A DNA stretch of 64,000 bases from Candidula unifasciata (taxonomy: Eukaryota; Mollusca; Gastropoda; Stylommatophora; Geomitridae), in the NCBI GenBank assembly GCA_905116865.2, contig CAJHNH020000495.1, positions 124,001-188,000 on the forward strand. Direction: 5' to 3'. Position numbers and translations under genes: made by a program. The notes under the pieces were generated by a model that was not told the DNA's origin, did no database searches, and worked only from the letters and a program-made list of their open reading frames with translations. Positions within the stretch are counted from its first letter, which is position 1. Every line of letters begins with the position of its first letter. This document shows, piece after piece, positions 35,501 through 50,500 of the stretch.

Positions 35501-38500
35501 GAGGAGGTTGGCAGATGCTCCAGTCACTAGACCACTCATAGTGTCTGATTCTCAGCCTGTGGCGTGGACAGTTACACAAACATAGACAGATGGTGTTTCA
35601 TGGAATAATACAAGAATTGGTTAACTCATATTATCATATATTAACTCATATGTAGTCACTGGTCACTGAAATTATTTAATTAGTTTTAAGTGAAGGAGGT
35701 TGTCAGATATGAGATAAGTAACTAATATTAGATATCGAATGAGTAGACACACAATCTCAGCCACTCCTGTGTTAGGAGAACTGACATCAGTTTGCAGTCC
35801 AGCTCACGCTGTAGTGGCTGCCTACAGGTTTCGCAGGGTCTCATCAATACCCGGACTGCACGAGGCCATTTCCTTAGATGACCATGCTCAAGAATCACTA
35901 ACTGGACATGTATTCCACTAGATGTGCTCCTGGCAGGAAATAATTGATGCGCTTGGACGGAATGTAAAAACACTTAAGGACGGAGGATAACACAGACCAA
36001 ATACTACAGTGGAATATCAAAGGCAAAACCTAACATATAAATGTTCAAACAGCAGTCGAACAACAGGAGATGAGCTCAGGTGGATGGGTCTACAACAGGA
36101 CCAACATACCAGACCCAGGCATGCAGGAAGGGACACCACAGCAAATGTATATGGACACTGACCCATTGAACATGGCGCGAAAACCCAAGTTTAGCCAGTA
36201 ATTTGGCCCAGAAACACAGGTCACGGTTATAACCAAAAGCCCCGTTTTCAGAAGGAGCTGGTTGAACATGGCCAGATTGTTGTTCTTCACCAGAACGCTG
36301 AAGTGAGAGAGAGCAGATTTGTTGGTTTTAGGCCAGTAACAGTTGTCTCACCACGTACAGGCTATGGGCTGGGGATGTTTTTAAAACTTTAAACAACTGC
36401 CCTGCTGTACTATGTGAACTAATATATGTAAGGAGCTGTGTTATGTTTCAATGTTTTACACATATATCTGTTTTACAGTACCATCTTATCTAATATCATT
36501 TATCACAATCTTAACTGTTTTAAAAAGTGAATTGTCTCACATTTTTTTTTTTTTTCAGAACTGAAGCCAGAGCGTGATGAGGAGATTGGTGATAACAGCG
36601 GCGAAGAGCCTAACTTTGAGGATGATGAGAAGGATATCGATTGGGAGCCTAACGATACAGACACTCTGTACTGCATCTGTCGCAAGCCCCACAACAACAG
36701 GTAGCTCGCATGTTTAAAATCTTTTTTGTTGGTAACAAGATTAGAGAAATCTCTCTCATGATGTCAAGAAACAAGTTGGGATGGGACCAGTGATTAACTT
36801 CATTGGGGGTCATACCCCCCCCCCCCCTTTTAGTTACTACATTCATATCCTTGCCTGTGTACATAGAACCAATGAAATTTTAATTTGTTTTTTGAGAAAG
36901 GTCACTGCAGACAAGCTGCTTTATCATCATTGGGGGGGGGGGTGGGGGGCTGTGTCATAACCGAAAGGGACTAGATTTAGTCTTCTCTTGAAGGCGTGAT
37001 TAAATCTGTATGGGGGGGGGGGGGGGAGTGAGTAAACGGACTCATGTTAAAATCTGTATAAGTGTTAATGAGCCATAGAAAGCTGAGTATATTTGAAAGG
37101 TGGGTTCTGGGGAAAACTAGAATAGACCCACTGCCTCCCTAACAAAAACCATATCATAGGAGTCAATTTATTGGGTACATCTGCTTGAGAGGCAAGGAAC
37201 CAGGAGTCTGCATACAGATAAGCCATTTGTGTGAAACTGGTGTGCAAACATTCACTTAGGTTCTGGAATAAAACTAAAGTTCTGTGGGGGACAAACACCC
37301 AGAGCTTTTACCAGAGTTTACAGCTGGTGAGCGCAAAGAGGAGGAGGAAGAAGAAACAGTTGTGCTGCAGGATGGAATGGAAGAATAAACTGTGAGCTTC
37401 ATATCATATAAAAAGGCACCGCATGACTATGACCAGTTTATTTATATTCATGTGTGTCCACACATAGTTAGTTAATTAGAGGGATCAGTTTTATCCTTTT
37501 AGTGTTATTGAATTCTCACCCTGCCTGTAAAATTTTAATTTCCATCCTCCTGTTGACAGGTTCATGATCTGTTGTGACAAGTGTGAAGAGTGGTTCCACG
37601 GAACCTGCGTGGGGATCAGCAGGGCCAGAGGCCAGGAAATGGAGGACAACGAGGAGGAATACATTTGCCCTTTTTGTGCCAGTAAGTGTTGACCTGGCAG
37701 TAATTGTCTTAGCTGACAGTTTGTGACACATCGTAGAGTGTGACAGCACTTCAAATGTCTAAACCCTTTCAGGTCCAATAGATCGCAGCTGATTGAAGCA
37801 ATAATGATGACAACAAAAGCATGGGTTATCTGCGTCCACAGAGTCCAAATTCCCAGCACATTGTATGTCACTCGCGTTGCTGGATTGCTGTACAGAATTA
37901 ATTAAAATGTTGGCTGGTGCATATGAGTCATATCAAGTAAACCTGGTGGCTTGTTTAGGGCCAAAGAGACAGTTAAGAAACATCATCTTGGCATTATTTA
38001 CTTTATGTGAACTAGCCTTTATTATTAAGCTAAAAATATAAGATTCATCGCAGCCTACATCATTTCCCACATTAAGTCCTTAGTTTAATGAGAACTTAAC
38101 ATCATTTTCCACATTGAGTCCTCGGTTTAATGATAACTTAACATCATTTTCCCACATTGAGTCCTCGGTTTAATGAGAACTTTACATCATTTCCCACATT
38201 GAGTCCTCGGTTTAATGAGAACTTAACATCATTTCCCACATTGAGTCCTCGGTTTAATGAGAACTTAACATCATTTCCCACATTGAGTCCTCGGTTTAAT
38301 GAGAACTTAACATCATTTCCCACATTGAGTGCTCGGTTCAATGATAACTTGACATCATTTCCCACATTGAGTGCTCGGTTTAATGAGAACGTAGCATTAT
38401 TTCCCACATTAAGTGCTCCGTATAATGTGAACTTAACATCATTTCCCACAATAAATGCTCAGTTTAATGAGAAAGTAACATAATTTCCCACATTGAGTAC

Positions 38501-41500
38501 TCATTTTAATGAGAACTTAACATCTTTTTCCCTCATTGAGTACTCAGTTTAATGAGAACTTAACATCATTTCCCACATTAAGTCCTCAGTTTAATGAGAA
38601 CTTAACATCATTTCCCACATTGTGTTCTCAGTTTAATCATTTGAACACATATTTACATAAGATTCCACACTGATCCTTAGTTACACATTTGAAGATGGAA
38701 TTTTTCAGCACCAGGTACCCACAAGTTTCTTTTGGACATTTAATCTCGCACAGGAGCCACCATTTATTTTAACCCTGCACGGGACACTGGGAATTCTCTA
38801 CAAAATAAAGATCATCTTTATTTTGTAGAGAATTCCCAGTGCACTTACAATAATGCCCCCACGAGAGCACGAACTAGTGCAGTGTGCCCTCTTTGATGTC
38901 TCAAGAGCACAAACACAGCACCAGGAAATGGAAGAAAATCTAAGACACTCTGACCTTCGTTGATGAACTCTTAATTAGATGCAGTCAGACAAACATCAGT
39001 GTTTCTCACTTGGATTGTCATTGTTACCTCTCAGCTTATCTCTGCAGTGTGATTGTCATGAATGACTTCTCTGATACAATTGTAACATGTATCATTCAGC
39101 TTTGGATACCTTGATAATATGTATCACTGGTGGAAACCGCTGGTATGTATCTCTGTATTCTGCAAAAGTGCCCATTATCTACCAGGAGTGTTGTCAGTTG
39201 TGAAGCTGTAGTGGTGGTGCCAGTATGCATTGTTTTGTTTGAGCCATTTGTTTATTTGGTTGCCATCAAATGTAGTGTATTTAATTCACAGAAGGAGATC
39301 CGGACTTGACTCTGGAGACAGCTGTGCTGTCATTAAAATCTCCAGAGAAGGTATGCTTTTCTTGTTGTCTCAGTACCATTGATTTTCCACCGCAGTTAGT
39401 GTTTTTACCACTGAAAAATAACTTCTGAAACATATAGAATTAACCGCCGCAGCAACCTAAACAAATGGTTCAAGACTCCATGGGAATTCCTGAAAAAAAT
39501 ATGTTTAAAAAAAAAGCAGTTTGACACAGGTCACCAATACATTTGTTAAAAATGTATTTATCTATATTTTAATTTGTTTGACATATCAAGTAAGTCACCA
39601 GTAAACATGGGAGAGTAAAACAGCTGGAATACACTTCCTGGGGCATGAGATATATATCGGGTGAAACATTCGCTGGAATACACTTCCTGTGGCCTTAGAT
39701 ATGTATCGGATGAAACATTAGCAGGAATACACTTCCTGGGGCCTGAGATATGTATCGGGTGAAACACTTCCTGGGGCCTGAGATATGTATCGGGTGAAAC
39801 ACTTCCTGGGGCCTGAGATATATATCGGGTGAAACATTAGCTGGAATACACTTCCTGGGGACTGAGATATATATCGGGTGAAACATTAGCTGGAGTACAC
39901 TTCCTGGGGCATGAGATATATATCGGGTGAAACATTCGCTGGAATACACTTCCTGTGGCCTTAGATATGTATCGGATGAAACATTAGCAGGAATACACTT
40001 CGTGGGGCCTGGGATATGTATCGGGTGAAACATTAGCTGGAGTACACTTCCTGGGGCCTGAGATATGTATCGGGTGAAACACTTCCTGGGGCCTGAGATA
40101 TGTATCGGGTGAAACATTAGCTGGAGTACACTTCCTGGGGCCTGAGATATGTATCGGGTGAAACATTAGCTGGAGTACACTTCCTGGGGCCTGAGTTATG
40201 TATCGGGTGAAACATTAGCTGGAATACACTTCCTGGGGCCTGAGATATGTATCGGGTGAAACATTAGCTGGAGTACACTTCCTGGGGCCTGAGATATGTA
40301 TCGGGTGAAACATTAGCTGGAGTACACTTCCTGGGGCCTGAGATATGTATCGGGTGAAACATTAGCTGGAGTACACTTCCTGGGGCCTGAGATATGTATC
40401 GGGTGAAACATTAGCTGGAGTACACTTCCTGGGGCCTGAGATATGTATCGGGTGAAACATTAGCTGGAGTACACTTCCTGGGGCCTGAGATATGTATCGG
40501 GTGAAACATTAGCTGGAATACACTTCCTGGGGCCTGAGATATGTATCGGGTGAAACATTAGCTGGAATACACTTCCTGGGGCCTGAGATATGTATCGGGT
40601 GAAACATTAGCTGGAGTACACTTCCTGGGGCCTGAGATATGTATCGGGTGAAACATTAGCTGGAGTACACTTCCTGGGGCCTGAGATATGTATCGGGTGA
40701 AACACTTCCTGGGGCCTGAGATATATATCGGGTGAAACGTTAGCTGGAATACACTTCCTGGGGCCTGAGATATGTATCGGGTGAAACATTAGCTGGAGTA
40801 CACTTCCTGGGGCCTGAGATATGTATCGGGTGAAACAGTTCCTGGGGCCTGAGATATGTATCAGGTGACTCATCTATTGACCTTAATCACTGTGGTTTAC
40901 CAAAAAATCTGATGCCAACTTGGTTGTTAAAAAAAAAAAAAAACTTTTTGGTTCACAAAAAAACATCTCTGAAGGCTGTTGTTAGTAAATATATTCATAA
41001 ACGGGTTTCTTAAATGCTGCGCAGGGGCGAACAGAAACAGTGACATTTATCTATATGTGTAGGGAAAAGATTACTACAGAGACCAGTTTCATATCCTTTA
41101 CGGGAATATGACAGTGGCAGAAAAGCCAGGTTTGGGGCTCCTAGGGAAGACTTAAAGTTCTTGCAGCCCAAACACTCCATACCATAAAATTGTGTCTGTG
41201 AAGTATTGGCTCACATCCTTTTCCTTTTGTGTGTGTGTGTGTGTAAATTATATAATTCAGGATACAAGTAAATTAAGTTTTTTATACATTTGTGAGGTAA
41301 ATATTGTTAAAGACCCTTTTCATGTCTTTGGCTAGCATAGATTTGTTGCAAAGTGTCTAGATTTGTCACACAGTGTCTAGATTTGTCACACACTGTATAG
41401 ATTTGTCACACAGTGTCTAGATTTGTCACACAGTGTCTAGATTTGTCACACAGTGTCTAGTTTTGTCACACATGGTACCAATTTGTCACAGTGTCTAGAT

Positions 41501-44500
41501 TTGTCACACAGTGTCTAGATTTGTCACACAGTGTCTAGATTTTTCACACAATGTCTAGATTTGTCACACAATGTCTAGATTTGTCACACAGTGTCTAGAT
41601 TTTTCACACAATGTCTAGATTTTTCACACAATGTCTAGATTTGTCACACAGTGTCTAGATTTGTCACACAGTGTCTAGATTTTTCACACAGTGTCTAGAT
41701 TTTTCACACAGTGTCTAGATTTTTCACACAGTGTCTAGATTTTTCACACAATGTCTAGATTTGTCACACAGTGTCTAGATTTTTCACACAATGTCTAGAT
41801 TTGTCACACAGTGTCTAGATTTTTCACACAATGTCTAGATTTGTCACACAGTGTCTAGATTTGTCACACAGTGTCTAGATTTGTCACACAGTGTCTAGAT
41901 TTTTCACACAATGTCTAGATTTGTCACACAGTGTCTAGATTTGTCACACAGTGTCTAGATTTGTCACACAGTGTCTAGATTTGTCACACAGTGTCTAGAT
42001 TTGTCACACAGTGTCTAGATTTGTCACACAGTGTCTAGATTTTTCACACAATGTCTAGATTTGTCACACAATGTCTAGATTTGTCACACAGTGTCTAGAT
42101 TTGTCACACAGTGTCTAGATTTGTCACACAGTGTCTAGATTTGTCACACAGTGTCTAGATTTTTCACACAGTGTCTAGATTTGTCACACGGTGTCTAGAT
42201 TTTTCACACAGTGTTACCATCTGCAGATGAAGTCACAACTGCTGCAGAAATGTGTTGGACGCAGGTGCAGCAAGGCGCCGCGGCCAGGCTCTGTCTACTG
42301 TAGCAATGAGTGTGTGATGAGTCATGCCCAGGAGGCCCTCAAGACCATCAGAGAAGAGCAGATGAAGAAAAAGGTTTGCTCCCTATTTGAGTAGTTTGTG
42401 TCAACTTTTGAAACAGCAGTGTAGTTTTGTTAACAAAAGACATGTTAACATGCTAATCAGAACAGGCAGAAGCAGTCTTCATCTTCTTCACTTCCTATTT
42501 TACTGCTTCTGGTATTAAGGAAGATATAGGATTTTGCTTCTTGCTGTTCTGACCACCTCAACATCTTTCTGTTGTAGAGTTTCTCTGATGTTATCTTTCC
42601 ATTTGTTGTTGCTCTTCATCCCTCCCTTGTAGTATGTGGCTTTATGATCACAGCTCTTCATCCCTCCCTTGTAGTATGTGGCTTTATGATCACAGCTCTT
42701 CATCCCTCCCTTGTAGTATGTGGCTTTATGATCACAGCTCTTCATCCCTCCCTTTTAGTATGTGGCTTTATGATCACAGCTCTTCATCCCTCCCTTGTAG
42801 TATGTGGCTCTATGATCACACTACAGCTGGCAGTCTTAGCTCTGAATGAGTAGTCTGTATTCTGACTTACCTGGACCTGCATGAACTCAACCAGCCACGG
42901 ATTGTACCTGCATGAACTCAACCAGCCACAGATTGTACCTGCATGAACTCAACCAGCCACGGATTGTACCTGCATGAACTCAACCAGCCACGGATTGTAC
43001 CTGCATGAAGTTAACCAGCCACAGATTGTACCTGCATGAACTCAACCAGCTACAGATTGTACATGCATGCACTCAACAAGCCATAGATTGTACCTGCATG
43101 AACTCAACCAGCCACAGATTGTACCTGCATGAACTCAACCAGCCACAGATTGTATCTGCATGAACTCAACCAGCTACAGATTGTACCTGCATGAACTCAA
43201 CCAGCCACAGATTGTACCTGCATGAACTCAACCAGCCACAGAGTGTACCTGCATGAACTCAACCAGCCACAGATTGTACCTGCATGAACTCAACCAGCCA
43301 CAGACTGTACCTGCATAAACTCAACCAACCATAGAAAAGAAAGATAAAATGTTAAAATATTACTGATTATTTATAAAATGTAATTTACATTTATCATTGT
43401 GAAGCTGTAGATTGTAATTAATTTGACAGATGTATAAATCTGTTGTTAATCTCTCTAGATGTCACCAATTTGTGCACGCTATTGACAAAAAGGTTTGGCC
43501 ATCCTACCCCTCTGGTTCACTTCTGTCATCATCTTTTACTGGACCAATCTAGGAGGAACTTTTTGAGTGAAGTACACTAAAAGCTCATTAACATGAAGTA
43601 GCGTAAGAAGAATAGTCAGCTAACATGAACAAAATAATTTCCTAGCAGGGATATATGTATATTATTAGCCTCCTGATCTACATTTGCAATGCCTTGGAAT
43701 TCATTTGAATGTGTTACAATGATAACATTGTTGTGATCTTCAGCAGATATCTGAGAAACAACCTTCCACACACAGCAAAAGCTCTTCTTCATCGACACCC
43801 AAGACGCTGCCAGCAAAATCCTCCTCAGCAGCAGACACCGTGGAGGTGATAGAGAGGGAAACTGGTAAGCTACTGACAGGCTCCAGTGCCCCAACACAGA
43901 AAGGCCTGCACCGCTGGCTGGAACAACACCCAACTTTTGAGGTGGTTCTGCCTCACAAACATCGCAGCAAGAGCTCATCTTCAAGTAAGTTGTCTTTGTT
44001 CCATTTTGCTGTTCTAAGTAGTGCCTTGTGTTTCTTCTTCTTTGTTCCATTTTGCTGTTCTAAGTAGTGCCTTGTGTTTCTTCTTCTTTGTTCCATTTTG
44101 CTGTTCTAAGTAGTGCCTTGTGTTTCTTCTTCTTTGTTCCATTTTGCTGTTCTAAGTAGTGCCTTGTGTTTCTTCTTCTTTGTTCACCAACTGTAAGCTC
44201 TGGCAGAAGGTTCTGGTTGTGTGGACTTTGGCTTTGTGCCAGGGCCTGAGTTTTGTGTGTACATCCTGTTTTCTGGCTTATGTGTGTGCAAATGGTTGTT
44301 CCTTGCCGTTCCGACAGATGCCCTCTGACTTAGGAGGATGTTCCTAATTAGTTGACACCTACAACATGCTTGTTGGGGAGGCCATGGGTCTGTTCTTGAT
44401 TTTTTCTTTTCATGCAAATGTCCTATGCTAAAAATAGGCTGAAATTGTACTCTCTGATAAGGTAAGTTTTAGTCAACTAGTGAAGTTGTTATTTCAGAAC

Positions 44501-47500
44501 TATTGTTTTGTCAGGTTTAATTGCTGATTAGACCAAATGTTTTTGTAATTATTGTCGACATTTTTTTATATGCCGAAGTGTAAAATGTGTTTGTATTAGT
44601 AAAATATAAAGCTGTCTGTAAAGTGCAGTCTTGATTAGTCAGTCCTTGAAACTTTCTTGGCAGACACCAGCAACAGTACAACTGCTGCAGTGGTGGATTC
44701 ACACACTTTGATGAGTAGTGTTGCCCCTAGAAACAAACATGGGGGAGAGATGGCTGTCTTGAAATAAATCTGTTCCCATACTTTACCATTTGTACGACTG
44801 TACCTTATTTATTTATATCAGGCTGTATCTTGGCTAGGTGTTTTCTCGTTTGCCGAAGGTTGTGGATTCATTACATGTGCTGGCTTATTCAGTTCACATG
44901 TATGCTGTTTACAGAGATCCCTGAGGATCATTGCTGGAGCTAAAGAGTTGTGAGTTTGTGCTAGCCATTCTCTGGAAAGTCTCAGCCATGAAGGAAAAAA
45001 CTCTTTGCAGTAAAATGAGTCCTGTTGAATGTCAACTTTAAACTAACTATACATTAGTTACCTATTCTCTGCTGGTTACTTTCCATTGACTTACATGTTG
45101 ATGCATAGAGTAAACTTTTATGTCTGTCTATGTTTTGTTAACATTAAAAATATTCAAACAAGTTCATTATTATTTTCTTAAATTGTTAACATTTGATTTT
45201 ATGCATTGTTAACATTTTGTTAGAAAGTTAGCACTGTTTGAATTGTAAGCAAAATTTTGGCGTTTAAGTTCTGTTGTATTACATGGATCATTGGGCAAAT
45301 AATGCTAAACATAAATTGTTATAATCCAACCAGTCCTCGATGGGTTATGTGATAAACATCATGCTTGCTGTTTTTACTTCCCAAGACATTACCTGGTACC
45401 CATTTTAGACTGGGTCAACCTGTTAGGCAAAAGCAGTTGTGGAAAAAATCTGCCTAGATGCAGATCTAAACCCATAACTTGGGCTTCACACACTTTTTAT
45501 CTAATAAATATGAAGTTAAACAATATTGCTTCCATTTAAGAAAAACAACATATTTTTGACTTGTTGCACACTGAATTACTCTGTGCTCAACAGAAGACAA
45601 GCAGTCAAGATCTGATAGAGACAAAACATCTTCAGCTGATAGAGACAGACAGAAATCTGATAAAGATAGAAAACGAGCTGAAACAGAAAAACGAGATCAC
45701 ACAAGCAGCAAAGATTCAAGCAGGCAGTCTGAAGCTGAGAAGCAACAGAATGTGAACTCACAAACATCTGATGGGTCCAGGATTGACGACAGGAGAGGGG
45801 ACGGACAGAAACAAATACGAGTTAACGTTCAGACAGCTCTGGGTGACTGTCTCTCGGCCAGGTAATGGGCAGTGAAGCTGAGATTGATGTTTTTTCTGTT
45901 CCTATGTTTTGTTGCTTTTCTTTTTTCCCCCTTCCCCGTTCTTATTTTCTGACTGTCTTTTCTCTTCTATAATGTTATAGTGATGATTGGAAATAGGCTG
46001 TGATGATGATGACAGTATTTTAAGCACCCTTGTGAAAGCCATGCTAGAGGTGACGATGAAAGGCAAGCATGTGAGAGTCAGACACCTGCTTACATTGACT
46101 GATAACTTCCAACATTGGACCAGAATATGTTACAAGTGTTATTACAGTACTATCAGTGTGTCAGGTTTCATTCCTGATTAGACCAGATGTTTTTTAAATT
46201 TTTTAAAAACATTTTTAAATATGTCGAAGTGAAATAAATAATTTAAAAAAAAAAAGCTATCTGTAAACTACAGTCTATTTATTTTGGTCAGCACTTGGAA
46301 ACCCTCTTGGCAGACATCAGCAGTATGCTACTTTGCAGCCATATTGTCAGGAACTGAAAATGTGACCAACTGTTGATGTCAAGACTAGCTGATTTGATCC
46401 AAGTCACTTCAACATGACCTTATGAAGGTGGCCAACTGTTGATGTCAGGACACTAGCTGATTTGATCCAAGTCACTTCACCATGACCTTATGAAGGTGGC
46501 CAACTGTTAATTTCAAGACACTAGCTGATTTGATCCAAGTCACTTCAACATGACCTTATGAAGGTGGCCAACTGTTGATGTCAAGACACTAGCTGATTTG
46601 ATCCAAGTCACTTCAACATGACCTTATGAAGGTGGCCAATTGTTGATGTCAAGACACTAGCTGATTTGATCCAAGTCACTTCAACATGACCTTATGAAGG
46701 TGGCCAACTGTTGATGTCAAGACACTAGCTGATTTGATCCAAGTCACTTCAACATGACCTTATGAAGGTGGCTAACTGTTGATGTCAAGACACTAGCTGA
46801 TTTGATCCAAGTCACTTCAACATGACCTTATGAAGTTGGCCAACTGTTGATGTCAAGACACTAGCTGATTTGATCCAAGTCACTTCAACATGACCTTATG
46901 AAGGTGGCCAATTGTTGATGTCAAGACACTAGCTGATTTGATCCAAGTCACTTCAACATGACCTTATGAAGGTGGCCAATTGTTGATGTCAAGACACTAG
47001 CTGATTTGATCCAAGTCACTTCAACATGACCTTATGAAGGTGGCCAATTGTTGATGTCAAGACACTAGCTGATTTGATCCATGTCACTTCAACATGACCT
47101 TATGAAGGTGGCCAACTGTTGATGTCAAGACACTAGCTGATTTGATCCAAGTCACTTCAACATGACCTTATGAAGGTGGCTAACTGTTGATGTCAAGACA
47201 CTAGCTGATTTGATCCAAGTCACTTCAACATGACCTTATGAAGGTGGGCTACATTGGTCATAGAAATTAGTTCTTGTAATGGCTAGAAAGATTCACCATG
47301 TTAGATTTCATTAGAGACTTGTCAGTTCTTTGTTTTTGGTTTCCTCCCAAAGTAGGTTTCATGGAACAGTCAGCATCTAAACCTGAACTCTTTTGATAAT
47401 TAGGAATGCATCTCATGTTGATTTATAATTAATGTAGCTATGCCATGGTACTCAGAGAGATTTGCTGCCGAAAACTGAGCATCTATGTGTGTGCCAAGTA

Positions 47501-50500
47501 TGCAAACCAAGACAAGGGCACATAATGATGACTAAATCGTTGGCACATGTTGATGACATAATGTGAATGATGTTCTCATGTTTTACAGAGCATTGGAGGA
47601 TGATGACATCATGCTGTCCAGCAACGAAATCAAAAGCCTGGCCCTGACCATAGAGGAGGAGCTGTTTTCTCTGTTTAACGACACAGGACACAAGTACCGC
47701 ACCAAATATCGCAGTCTTGTCTTCAATATCAAGGATCAGAAGAATAAGGTGAGTCTTGCAAAAAATATTTGATCATTACTGTCTTTTAAAGTATTTTTTG
47801 TTTAACTTTACCAGATCTGAAGCCCTGAACTTGACTGTCTCCCCTATACCTGGGCTCCTGGGCAATAAAGGAAAAAACCAATATGATTTACATAAATATT
47901 TGCTACATTCAAACAGGTGGTTAGAATAAGATGAAACTTGGAGATATTGTAGAAAATATCTTCTATGGCAAATATTTCACCTTTGTGTGCCAATCCGCCT
48001 AGAGGGATGAGCTTTGTTTCACACAGAGGTACTTGCAAAGTAAGCACCAGATGTGGCTTTTCACCTTCTGCATGGATTGTCTTTATAAGACACGCCAGGA
48101 TTTTGCTAGTGTACCTGGAGTGCTTTTCCATGCACACAACACATATATAATCAGATAATGCCCACTGTGGCATCCTTACAATTTTTTGTATTGTAGGAGT
48201 TGGGCTTTGCCATATGCAGTTGGTGGGCCCAGGGGTTGGTTTTCTCTGTCAGAATTTTGCCAAAAAATGTCGTCCTCAACACAAGGATAAAAAGTCAGTC
48301 ATTTCACTCTCCGTTGTGATAGATCTAGGTATGTTCACTGGGCTTTTTCCATCATTTAAATTCAGGTCTGTATTTGGTAATGCAAAATTCCCTGTCCAGC
48401 CTCCATCACCACCTAGATCTCCCCCATCAGCTGTTTGAGGGACACGCCCCTCTTCTCTTACTATCGATCCAGGTGTAGATCTATACGGTTCAAGATTCTC
48501 CTCATCACTCGAGCTCTCACTGTCTCACTTGAACTAGAAACGTATTCTTGGTGAAATTCTGATTCCTCAGAATCTGAATCAACCAAAGTATCAATCATCT
48601 GTTGGACTGTGAAAAGCCTAGACCTACTTTGCTTTCTTGTTGAAGTGCTTGGTTCATCAGCCACTTGTTTCATTGTGAATTTTCTGAATTTTTTCACGTT
48701 AACCTACACAAGGTCAATCCAGACACACAGGGACAGACATTTGCAATGGCTGTCCATGAAATTTGACCACAATAGGTTGGTTTTTTTTTAGTTTGTGGCA
48801 CATTTTTTTCACGTAGTACTCAAAGTACCGAAAATTAGATACAGCAGCAGATTTGGAAATTACAGAAAAATCAGTATAGCTTTCTGGTAGAGTTGATATG
48901 CTTCTGGTCTCATAGTTTCTGCAGCAAGCAACACTAAGCATGTGATTTCAGTATCGGGCTGACCTTCTTAACTTTTTGAGTCCCAAGGAAGCATCATACG
49001 TTCATAGGTTCCTACCTAGAAGCCCAATGAATGCATGATGCGCCAATTTTATTACTGTCTTTACTACCCCGTGGGCCTGTGATGCTAACCCCCTGGGACT
49101 CAAAGAGTTAACTTCAGATCATTCTGATTTTATGAGCAGGGATACCAATGTTGCAACTTCCCAGCTCCAGGCTGCAAAAAAAAAAAAAAAAATGGATGTA
49201 TCAAGAATTGATATCACCGCACTTGGGGCAATCCCACACATGCTCCATCCCCTTCTTCAGTAGCCAGCGAAGAGTCAACATGCTAGTAGTAGTTAATCCT
49301 CTTTAATGTAAGAAAAAGGAAACAGGCAGTTAATTGAAAACAAGAAAAACTAAATAATGGGTGTGACAAAACTGGACAACTGAGAGGGGGCAAATAAGAG
49401 AATTTGCATATCATAACTGGATAACATGAAAGGATAAATTTTCCAAGGGAAGTTACTGGTTGTTTGAAATATTGAGCCATCACAGCTCAATTTTGTGTAC
49501 CCGCTTGTTCACATTCAATAATGATCATTTTTTTTAATGCCTCTCATCCGATGTTATGAAGGAAGAGGTTAGGCAGCTGACATCCTAACAGACATTAGAG
49601 CACACTGTTAGTGTGTTGTGGGACCACTGACAGTTAATTGCATTCTGTTTCAGGGCTTGTTTCGCAAGATTCTCACGGGCAAGATCAAGCCTTATCAACT
49701 GGTACAGATGAGCACGGAGGAGCTGGCATCCAAAGAGTTGGCCATGTGGAGAGAGCAGGCCAGCAAACATGTAAGTGAATAGTTGGTGGTTGAACACAAC
49801 TCATACCCCTGTTGTTGGTCTAACATAGTAAACTTATTAGACATTGACATTTGGTGATGCGGGGGTTGGTACTTGAGACACTTGGGACCTGTTGTTGGTC
49901 TAACATAGTAAACTTATTAGACATTGACATTTGGTAATGAGGGGGTTGGTACTTGAGACAGTTGTCACAGCACTACTCAGAGACATTTCTGTCCTTGTTC
50001 ACTTTTGCTTAAAAATCCATTACAGTTTCACTTAATCTGCTCCTCTCAAAATATTCTTGAATTATCTACATGAAAAAATATTTACATATCTAAAGAATTA
50101 CACACATTAATTTATTCTCAGGAACTTTGTCTTACGTTCCATGAAAGTGTTCAAATAAAGATCTCTTCATGTTAAAATGGTGACGCTGTTTGCCTCACAC
50201 TGTGAAGATAGTGTGTGTGTGTGTGTGTTCATTTCACAGACGCATCACTTAGTTTACAAGTGTAGTTTTTACAGAGATGCCTGGTGATCAGGGCTGAAGC
50301 TGTGGAGTTTGTGCTTTGTGTGACGATATCTGCAAGTGGCTAACCATTATGTTGAGAGGGACCCAGCCATAGGGATAATACCCATTGCAACAATGTTGAT
50401 CCCCCTGACTTTATTTTAATTTGTAAATGAATTTAGAAGACGAAAAATTATTCTTATATTTATACACATATTTGAGTTTATACCAAGCATCAACTGCTCA

